Part shown: in pieces, positions 58,166 through 64,000 of the stretch | How the letters are laid out: every line of letters begins with the position of its first letter | How positions within the stretch are numbered: position 1 is the stretch's first letter | NCBI RefSeq assembly: GCF_018070025.1 | Contig: NZ_JAGPYQ010000001.1 | Location: 5,208,001-5,272,000 of the forward strand | DNA: 64,000 bases | Direction of reading: 5' to 3' | Source of the DNA: Streptomyces liliiviolaceus | GTDB taxonomy: Bacteria > Actinomycetota > Actinomycetes > Streptomycetales > Streptomycetaceae | Translations under genes and position numbers: made by a program | The notes under the pieces: model-generated | Told to the model about the DNA's origin: nothing | The model's database searches: none | Seen by the model: only the letters and a program-made list of their open reading frames with translations

Positions 58166-60060
58166 ATGGGGGCGTCCTCCTGGTAGAAGAGGTCGATGTC
58201 GGCCTCCTCGCCGCCGACGATCAGTGTGTCCCACGCACCGCTCTCCTGGAGCGTCCGCAGGGTCGACGGGGCGAGCGTGGCGAGGTGTTCGCGCAGTTCC
58301 TCGTCGGAGGGCATGCCGGGAAGGCGGGTTTCCAGCCGGTCGCGTATCGCGCGCATGCGCTCAAGCAGCGCGTCCAGGTCGGGCTGCTCGGCCTCGGCCT
58401 CGGCCTCGGAACCGCCGGCCTGTGCCATGGCGGCGACCGGAGACTCGCCCTGCTCCATGCTGCGGGCGATGATGTCCTTGATCGCGCGGGTGGCGCCCTG
58501 TTCGTCGGTGGTGACCATGGCGTTCCACGCGCGGCTCTTGTGCCGGTACTGCAGCATGGACATCGCGGCCTCGTGCCGGATGAAGTCGGCGTCCCGCAAC
58601 GGCCGGCCCTGCCAGGTGCGGCTGAGCGAGCGGGCCAGCGAAACGGCGGAGGCGAGACCGCTGTTGAGACCGCGCCCCGGCCAGAAGTGGATGGCGTTGG
58701 CGGCGTCGCCCAGCAGGAAGCCGTACGTTCCCGGGGTCGTCGCGGTGGAGCGGGTGAGCTGCGCCGTGAACCTGGGGCGCTGCACCATGTCCAGCCGGAA
58801 CGAGGTGATGGCGCTGAGGTCGTCCTCGGCCACACCGAACAGCTTGAGGCCCTCACGGATCCGCTTCCACAGGTGCGAGCCGCGCAGCAGGGCGGGCAGG
58901 AAGAGGGTGCCGTGGGTGGGACAGACGAACTCGTTGTCCTCGTGGCGGCTCATCACGCAGGGACGGGCGGCGATGCACTCCTCGAAGACCTGCCGGACGG
59001 GATCGATGCCGATCACGGCCTTGGTCTCCTCGCGGGTGAGCCTCATGTTCAAGAAGCCCTCGCCGCGCAGCGAGTTGAGCAGGAACCTGTTCTGCGACAC
59101 GGTGAGCAGGACGCTCATCCGGTCCGTGAGCGGCGACTTGACGCGCAGCCCCAGCACCACGTCCTGGAGGTGTTCGCCGTCGAGGGAGTAGATGGACGCG
59201 TCGGCCGCGCCGAAGCGGTCGGCGTAGTGCTCGCGGGTGCGGGACCGTCCGCCGTCGCAGATCGCCAGGACATGGTCGTTGGCGACCCGGTGCTCGTGCT
59301 CCGAGGGGTCGAAGCGCTTGGGCACGAGCCGGATCGCGGACTTGCTGTTGGCCAGTTCCAGCAGCTTGTCCTCGACGTAGGCGATCCGGATGTTGCGGGG
59401 AGGCCGGCCGTCGACGGAGTCGGGCCCGACGGGCCACATCTCGGAGAAGTGCTGCCCCTCGGCGAACAGCGCGGACTGCATCTCCTCGGTCAGCGCGAGG
59501 TACTGGCGGCTCTGGATGGTGACGACCTGCTGGCGGCGGACGTTGCCCAGCGTCTCGTCCTTCCAGGCCACCGTCGTACCGTTCTTCACCCACCGCCCCT
59601 CGTAGACGGTGATGAACACCCGTCCCTGCAGGGCGTTTTCGAGCAGCAGGGCGAAGGCGAGGCCGACCGGGCCCCCGCCGGCGATGGTGACGCGGAGCGC
59701 GCTGGGGTTCGCCAGGGCCGTGGGACGCGGCACGTCGAGCTGGGAGAGGTCCATGACCGTCTCCAGCGCCTCCTGCGTCTCGAACAGGAAGGTCTCGTCG
59801 CCGATCCGGATGACGTCACCCGGGGCCAGCGGGTGCCGGGTGATGCGCCGCTCGTTGACGTAGGTGCCGTTCCTGCTGTTGCGGTCGTGGAGGACGAACG
59901 CGTCGTCCTCCACGACGATCTCGGCGTGCAGCCGTGAAGCGCTGGTGCTGACAATGATCACATCGTTGTCGCTCTTGCGACCGAACCGCAGGGCAGCGGT
60001 GCCCAGCACCACGCTCTGACCGCTGAAGGGACCCGTGCGTCCCACGATGACCGACGACAC
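58087..60060 (-). CDS. FHA domain fused to FAD-dependent monooxygenase
   Basis: A 657-residue fusion. Residues 1-95 form an FHA domain with GRKS (27-30), SRLHAE (42-47) and NSRNGTYVN (61-69), the residues that bind phosphothreonine. From about residue 122 a flavin monooxygenase-like domain follows: the dinucleotide motif VTIAGGGPVGLAFA (GGGPVG 128-133) and the second FAD motif GDAANAIHFWPGRGLNSG from residue 451. An Ala/Glu-rich linker and a helical tail end the protein. It should recognise a phosphothreonine protein and carry out, or sense through, flavin chemistry. GTG at 60060 has TAGGAG five bases upstream. The gene follows a Ser/Thr kinase gene on the same strand after 171 bp, so the kinase is the obvious source of the phosphorylation. 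Substrate unknown. Confidence 0.92.
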   Translation of the reverse strand: MSSVIVGRTGPFSGQSVVLGTAALRFGRKSDNDVIIVSTSASRLHAEIVVEDDAFVLHDRNSRNGTYVNERRITRHPLAPGDVIRIGDETFLFETQEALETVMDLSQLDVPRPTALANPSALRVTIAGGGPVGLAFALLLENALQGRVFITVYEGRWVKNGTTVAWKDETLGNVRRQQVVTIQSRQYLALTEEMQSALFAEGQHFSEMWPVGPDSVDGRPPRNIRIAYVEDKLLELANSKSAIRLVPKRFDPSEHEHRVANDHVLAICDGGRSRTREHYADRFGAADASIYSLDGEHLQDVVLGLRVKSPLTDRMSVLLTVSQNRFLLNSLRGEGFLNMRLTREETKAVIGIDPVRQVFEECIAARPCVMSRHEDNEFVCPTHGTLFLPALLRGSHLWKRIREGLKLFGVAEDDLSAITSFRLDMVQRPRFTAQLTRSTATTPGTYGFLLGDAANAIHFWPGRGLNSGLASAVSLARSLSRTWQGRPLRDADFIRHEAAMSMLQYRHKSRAWNAMVTTDEQGATRAIKDIIARSMEQGESPVAAMAQAGGSEAEAEAEQPDLDALLERMRAIRDRLETRLPGMPSDEELREHLATLAPSTLRTLQESGAWDTLIVGGEEADIDLFYQEDAPIYAPRPADPRVTGPDSGPGPVALDRA

Positions 60061-60189
60061 TCAAACTCCTAGCAGACATGCCCCGGTGCCGGGCCCGGCC
60101 GCACCGGGCGGCCGATCCGGCACGAGGGCCAACTGGACCATCACAAGCAGGGAACCCGGGTACGGTCGGGCCGCACCGGGCCGGTCAGC

Positions 60190-60223
60190 GGGCGGCGGTG
60201 CGCCGAGGGTGCACGGCCGCCGC
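60190..60223 (-). terminator. GC hairpin just after the kinase gene
   Basis: GGCGGCGGTGC and an imperfect complement GCACGGCCGCCGC face each other across an 8-nt loop, starting about 9 nt past the kinase stop codon. It could attenuate read-through into the FHA-monooxygenase gene. Confidence 0.4.
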
Positions 60224-60231
60224 TCGGACCG

Positions 60232-62220
60232 TCACTCGCATGTCAGCGTGAACGGCACCGTGTCGGAGATGGTCTGCTGCGACGACTTGATCTCCACGCC
60301 CATCGCACTCGCCAGCGTCCCCTCCTGCGCGTACGTCGTCACACGGATCGTCTCCTGGTGGGTGCGGGGCCCGCCTTCCGAGAAGGTCAGCGCCCGCCAC
60401 GTCTTGTCGACCACCGACCCTTCCGCCGAGACCCATCGGTAGGTGAACCGCACGGGCAGCTCCGTCACTTCGAAGGTGGCCGTGAACGCGGGTGCCTCCC
60501 CCTGGGGCGGCGGGCAGCTCCCCGCGTACGTCGTGTTCGTCCCCGTGACCTTCACCGTGACCGGCGGCTGTCCCTCGGCGCCCGAGCCGTTGCCGTCGGC
60601 GTCCGCGGTGGGCGAACCGTTCTGTGCCTGCTGCGCGGAGGAACTCGTCTCCGCGCCGGGGTTCTTGCCGTCCGCCCGGTCCTCGTCGTCACGCGTCAGG
60701 GCGTAGCCCAGTCCGCCCAGCAGCAGGGCGGACACGGTCGCCAGCGCCACCAGCAGGTAGCCCTTGCGCTTGCCCCCCGACCGGGCGGGGGCGGGCGTCT
60801 CCGTGGTGACCGGGCCGCTCGCCGTCGGGAGCGAGTACGCCGGCTGGGGCTGCGGCGGTGTGAGCGCCGCTGCCGGCTGAGCGGGCCCGAAGGTGCCGAC
60901 GGGGGCGGTGGGGGCGACGGGGCCGGTCGTGCTCGTAGCCGTCACGTCGAAGGGTGAGACCTGCGGTGAGCTCTGCGCCTGCCCGGCGGGCGCGTCGACG
61001 ACGGTCTCCGACGTACCGCCCGCGGCGGCGGGCTGCGCCTTCGCGTGTACGTCCCCGGTCCGCGCGTCGGCGGTCGCCGCCGACGTGGCTTCGGTCGCCG
61101 CGCTCCGCGCCCCTGCGGCGTGCGTCACCGCGGACTGTGCCGCCGCGGCTTCCGTGGCTGCGGTCCGCGCTGCCGCGGCCTCGGTCTCGGCGGTTCGCGT
61201 CGCGGCGGTTCGCGTCGCCGCGGCGTCCGAGGACGAGACCCGCGTCGCGAGGCGCGGATCCTCGGTGGGCGCGTCGAGGGTGACGTCCGAGGTGAGGTCC
61301 GACGAGGAGGGCTGCGCGCCGGCGACGGTCACCGCAGGTGTGGAGTCCGTCGCCGTGACGTCGGCGTCGGGCGTGCCGCCGGCGGCTATGAGGCGCAGGT
61401 CCCGCGCCGTCTGCTCGGCGGAGGCCCGCTCGGCGGGGTCCTTGCGCAGGAGCCCCTCGATGACCGAGGTCAGAGGACCGGCCCGGTGCGGGGACGGCGG
61501 CTCGTCGTCGACGACGGCACGCAGGGTGCCCAGGGCGCTGTCCTGCCGGAAGGGCGAACGGCCCTGCACGGCGGTGTGGAGCAGGACACCGAGGGACCAC
61601 AGGTCCGTGGCGGGACCCAGGGCGCGGCCCAGGGCCTGTTCCGGTGCGAGGTACTCGGGGGAACCGACCACCTCGCCGGTCATGGTGAGCGCGGTGTCGC
61701 CGACGACCATGGCGATACCGAAGTCGGTGAGGACCACCCTGTCGTCCTCGGCCAGCAGGACGTTGGCCGGTTTCACGTCACGGTGCAGCACATCGGCGGC
61801 GTGCGCGGCACGCAGCGCGCTCAGCACCTCGGCGCCGATCCGCGCGGTCTCCTGCGGGGTCAACGCGCCCTGGGTTCTGATCAGTTCCGCGAGCGAGCGG
61901 CCACGGACCAGCTCCATCACGATCCACGGGCGGTCACCGTCGGTGACCACGTCGTGGACGGTGATCACATTGGGGGCGGTGATACGCGCCGCGGCCCACG
62001 CCTCCCGCTCCAGCCGGGTGTACATGCGCTGGATCTTCTCGGCCGACTGTCCGGAGGGGGCGCGCACCTCCTTGATGGCGACCTCACGGCGCAGCACCTC
62101 GTCGCGAGCGCGCCACACGGTTCCCATGCCGCCCTCACCGAGGGCGGACAGCAGGCGGTAGCGGTCGGCGATCAGCCGCTCCGGGCTCTCGTCCGGAGAC
62201 ACTGCGTCCTCGTGGTGCAT
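60232..62220 (-). CDS. Transmembrane Ser/Thr protein kinase (PknB-like)
   Basis: A 662-residue Hanks-type kinase. The N-terminal cytoplasmic domain has the glycine loop GEGGMGTV (28-35), catalytic Lys50 in VAIKEV, HRDVKPAN (146-153, Asp148), DFG (166-168) and the SPEYLAPE segment. A long Ala/Thr-rich low-complexity linker follows (coding 61069-61260 and around), then one transmembrane helix near residues 485-507 and a ~150-residue extracellular domain with two cysteines that resembles an Ig-like beta fold rather than PASTA repeats. It phosphorylates Ser/Thr on target proteins in response to an outside signal. The ATG at 62220 has AAGGGAGA upstream; the longer open frame is unsupported. The FHA-monooxygenase gene downstream is the likely partner. 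Confidence 0.95.
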   Translation of the reverse strand: MHHEDAVSPDESPERLIADRYRLLSALGEGGMGTVWRARDEVLRREVAIKEVRAPSGQSAEKIQRMYTRLEREAWAAARITAPNVITVHDVVTDGDRPWIVMELVRGRSLAELIRTQGALTPQETARIGAEVLSALRAAHAADVLHRDVKPANVLLAEDDRVVLTDFGIAMVVGDTALTMTGEVVGSPEYLAPEQALGRALGPATDLWSLGVLLHTAVQGRSPFRQDSALGTLRAVVDDEPPSPHRAGPLTSVIEGLLRKDPAERASAEQTARDLRLIAAGGTPDADVTATDSTPAVTVAGAQPSSSDLTSDVTLDAPTEDPRLATRVSSSDAAATRTAATRTAETEAAAARTAATEAAAAQSAVTHAAGARSAATEATSAATADARTGDVHAKAQPAAAGGTSETVVDAPAGQAQSSPQVSPFDVTATSTTGPVAPTAPVGTFGPAQPAAALTPPQPQPAYSLPTASGPVTTETPAPARSGGKRKGYLLVALATVSALLLGGLGYALTRDDEDRADGKNPGAETSSSAQQAQNGSPTADADGNGSGAEGQPPVTVKVTGTNTTYAGSCPPPQGEAPAFTATFEVTELPVRFTYRWVSAEGSVVDKTWRALTFSEGGPRTHQETIRVTTYAQEGTLASAMGVEIKSSQQTISDTVPFTLTCE

Positions 62221-62596
62221 CGGGGCCAATCTCCCTTGTCTTTGGGCATGAATGAGCGCCCGGACATGTTCTGTCCGATCGGCACCTCTCACCACCCAGG
62301 TGCTTTCAGCTATCAACTACACGCAGGACAGGGGCCGTTCGGTTGCTGCAGTCTAGCCCTGACGCCAGTCGCGTTCGGACAACGCCAGTCGTATCTTGTC
62401 CGTATCTGTTCAGTGCGCACCAGTTGACGCTTCGGACCACGCTTCGAGCCGGCGGGCGTGGATCACAGTCGGTGATGTCCGGTCACGATCAACCACCTCG
62501 CACCACAGTGCGTCACGGCGGGCAACAGCGCGTCACGGCGGGCTCGCGGCCACGCCCCGGGCACTGAACGCCTAGATCAGATGCCCTATGGCCTTC
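62221..62596. other. Intergenic region between kinase gene and insertion sequence
   Basis: About 375 bp with no coding sequence. It should hold the kinase promoter, though no clear -35/-10 pair stands out. Its main visible structure is a 19-bp direct repeat at 62505-62543. Confidence 0.6.
62505..62543. repeat. 19-bp direct repeat ACAGYGCGTCACGGCGGGC, two copies
   Basis: Copies at 62505-62523 and 62525-62543 differ at one base and are offset by 20 bp, two helical turns, so they could bind a protein on one face of the DNA. Confidence 0.75.
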
Positions 62597-62599
62597 TTA

Positions 62600-62616
62600 G
62601 AGGTCCTAACAAAGGC
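62600..62616. repeat. IS terminal inverted repeat, left end
   Basis: GAGGTCCTAACAAAGGC matches the inward-read right end at 14 of 17 positions. Confidence 0.85.
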
Positions 62617-63423
62617 GTTGTGCGTGCCGGTGGGTGATGAGGCAGGTGGCGAGGCCGAGGAAAGCCTCGTGGATGTCGTCGCGTCGCTCCCAGCGGATCC
62701 GCAGGCGGCGGAAGCCGTGCAGCCAGGCAATCGTGCGCTCTACCACCCAGCGCAAAGAGCCCAGGCCGGATCCGTGTTCGACGCCTCGCTCGGCGATGAC
62801 GGGGCGGATGCCGCGGGCCCAGAGCAGGCGCCGGTACTTTTCGTGGTCGTAGGCCCGGTCTGCGAGCAGGGCATCAGGTCTGCGTCGGGATCGGCCGACG
62901 ACGCCGGATACCGCTGGGATCTTGTCCAGCAGTGGCAGCAACTGCGTGACGTCGTTGCGGTTTCCGCCGGTCAGCGACACCGCGAGCGGGATGCCCTGGG
63001 CGTCGGTGACGACGTGGTGCTTGCTGCCCGGCCGTGCGCGGTCGACCGGGCTGGGCCCGCTTTTGGGCCCCGCCGGGCCGCCCGCACGTGGGAGGAGTCG
63101 ATCACCGCCCGCGACCAGTCCAGCTTCTTCGCCGCCCGCAGCTTCTTCAGCAGCACCAGATGCAGTGCGTCCCAGACCCCGGCCGCGTTCCAGGCGGCAA
63201 GGCGCCGCCAGCACGTCATGCCCGAGCCGAAGCCCAGCTCCTGGGGCAGGTACTCCCACTGGATGCCGGTATGCAGCACGAACAGGATCCCGCACAGCGC
63301 CTGCCGGTCCGGCACCCGCGGTCTGCCCTCGACCAGCTTCTGTGCCGGCTCGGGCAGCAACGGCTCAATCAGCGACCACAGTTCATCCGACACGATCCAC
63401 GGCCGCGACTCACGCTTCGCCAC
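62606..63423 (-). CDS. IS5-family transposase, orfA/orfB joined by -1 frameshift
   Basis: DDE transposase encoded in two overlapping frames. The first frame (63423 to 62971) starts [24 protein letters not shown] and carries the DUF4096-type helix-turn-helix region with [18 protein letters not shown], then the first catalytic Asp in VIDSSHVRA. The second frame (ending 62606) carries [37 protein letters not shown] with the second Asp, and [31 protein letters not shown] with the catalytic Glu. They join at the heptamer C-CCA-AAA, where a -1 slip continues the protein without losing conserved residues. Full length is about 270 residues, normal for this group. It is therefore read as programmed frameshifting, not decay. 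Confidence 0.9.
63061..63067 (-). other. -1 ribosomal slippery heptamer CCCAAAA in the transposase
   Basis: Read in the first frame as C-CCA-AAA it fits X-XXY-YYZ. Slipping back one base gives CCC-AAA and moves into the second transposase frame, which restores the family-conserved GPKSGP segment. Confidence 0.85.
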
Positions 63424-63467
63424 GACAAGACCAACGAACGATCAAGCCGATAGTCACACGATCATCA

Positions 63468-63484
63468 GCTTCTGTTAGGGCCTC
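63468..63484. repeat. IS terminal inverted repeat, right end
   Basis: The inward-read sequence GAGGCCCTAACAGAAGC pairs with the left end; TTA follows directly as the target duplication. Confidence 0.85.
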
Positions 63485-63616
63485 TTATAGGCTTGCCCCG
63501 TTCTGGGGCTGCCGGGCAATGGTGCTCAGCGCGACGGGCCACGGGAACCGGGAACGTTCCCGGGCCCTACCTCGCCTCCCACCACCGGACCCTGTCTGTG
63601 AAAGGTCTCCCGCACC

Positions 63617-64000
63617 ATGCCCCTGGCCCTGCTGGCCCTTGCCGTCGTCGCGTTCGGCATCGGCACCACCGAGTTCGCCACCATGGGACTGCTGCCCCAG
63701 ATCGCCGACGGCGTCGGCGTGTCCGTGCCGCAGGCCGGCAATCTCGTCTCCGCCTACGCGCTCGGGGTCGTCGTCGGCGCCCCCGTGCTCACGGGCATCG
63801 GTGCGCGCGTCCCCCACAAACGACTCCTGCTGCTCCTGAGCGGCCTGTTCGTGATCGGCAACGCCGCGTCCGCGCTCGCCCCCAACTTCGGCCTGCTCTT
63901 CGCCGCGCGTTTCCTGTCGGGTCTGCCGCACGGAGCGCTGTTCGGCGTGGTAGCGGTCGTCGCCTCCCGGCTCGTCGCTCCCGACCGGGCGGCACGCGCC
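63617..64000 (+). CDS. MFS transporter, N-terminal part (drug-efflux, AraJ/Cmx-like)
   Basis: The first 128 residues of a major facilitator protein; the gene runs off the right edge. The start MPLALLALAVVAFGIGTTEFATMGLLPQIA is the hallmark first helix of the AraJ/chloramphenicol-efflux group of drug:H+ antiporters (DHA1). Helices 2 and 3 follow (NLVSAYALGVVVGAPVLTG, LLLLLSGLFVIGNAASALA), with the loop motif GARVPHKRLL and the FLSGLPHGALFG segment of helix 4. It would export a small molecule through the cytoplasmic membrane. The ATG has AAAGG about 11 bases upstream. The insertion sequence lies only ~130 bp before it and may have altered its promoter. Confidence 0.88.
   Translation, partial: MPLALLALAVVAFGIGTTEFATMGLLPQIADGVGVSVPQAGNLVSAYALGVVVGAPVLTGIGARVPHKRLLLLLSGLFVIGNAASALAPNFGLLFAARFLSGLPHGALFGVVAVVASRLVAPDRAARA

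Larger units (their letters stand above)
62600..63484 (-). mobile_element. IS5-family insertion sequence, 885 bp, apparently intact
   Basis: The ends are imperfect inverted repeats beginning GAGGTCCTAACAAAGGC (left) and GAGGCCCTAACAGAAGC (right, read inward). A 3-bp target duplication TTA flanks both ends (62597-62599 and 63485-63487). One transposase gene on the minus strand is split into two frames joined by a -1 slippery heptamer. Size, TNA target and two-frame design fit the IS427/IS1031-like groups of IS5. Ends, duplication and gene all look intact, so the insertion may be recent. Confidence 0.9.

Noticed and set aside
62606..63423. Transposase as a frameshifted pseudogene
   Set aside because: The two frames meet exactly at a C-CCA-AAA slippery heptamer and together give the full family motif set, as in other IS5 elements with programmed -1 shifts.

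Overview
This is a 64-kb piece of a high-GC actinobacterial chromosome, most likely Streptomyces. The evidence is the extreme GC bias at third codon positions, GTG starts, leaderless promoters, a repeat typical of Streptomyces intergenic regions, and gene families common in that genus. The left end cuts into a molybdopterin oxidoreductase and the right end cuts into an MFS efflux gene.

About 278-43480 is a nonribosomal peptide locus read entirely on the minus strand. In transcription order it holds a cytochrome P450, a stand-alone penicillin-binding-protein-type thioesterase (PBP-TE), two giant synthetases (6323 and 6844 residues, separated by 13 nt), an MbtH protein, then a strong hairpin and a GNAT acetyltransferase. 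The synthetases carry ten modules. Module 1 starts directly with an adenylation domain (no condensation or lipid starter). Modules 2, 3, 4, 6, 8 and 10 end in epimerization domains. The last synthetase ends in an E domain with no thioesterase. Every C domain has the subtype expected from the module before it. The simplest reading is a cyclic decapeptide, with residues 2, 3, 4, 6, 8 and 10 in D form, closed head-to-tail by the PBP-TE. By specificity codes read by eye, residue 7 is Thr, residues 3 and 9 are Val-like, 6 and 8 are probably basic, 1, 5 and 10 share one unassigned hydrophobic-type code, and 2 and 4 share another (possibly Ala). I see no exporter, pathway regulator or precursor genes beside it.

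About 43.5-44.4 kb is a gene-poor regulatory gap. From 44.4 to 58.2 kb comes mixed chromosomal content: aldo/keto reductase, a small nucleotide-processing-like protein, beta-carbonic anhydrase, a polytopic NACHT NTPase, a double VOC protein, two divergent TetR regulators around a shared promoter/operator, an MSMEG_6728-family protein, an FAD amine-oxidase-like protein, an NB-ARC/TPR ATPase lacking a DNA-binding domain, an MpaB-family oxygenase and a P1 (DmpA-like) self-cleaving peptidase.

From 58.1 to 62.2 kb a transmembrane Ser/Thr protein kinase lies directly upstream of an unusual protein that fuses an FHA phosphothreonine-binding domain to a flavin monooxygenase. This suggests phospho-dependent control of a flavoenzyme. 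At 62600-63484 sits an apparently intact IS5-family element, with inverted repeats, a TTA target duplication and a -1 frameshift heptamer inside its transposase.
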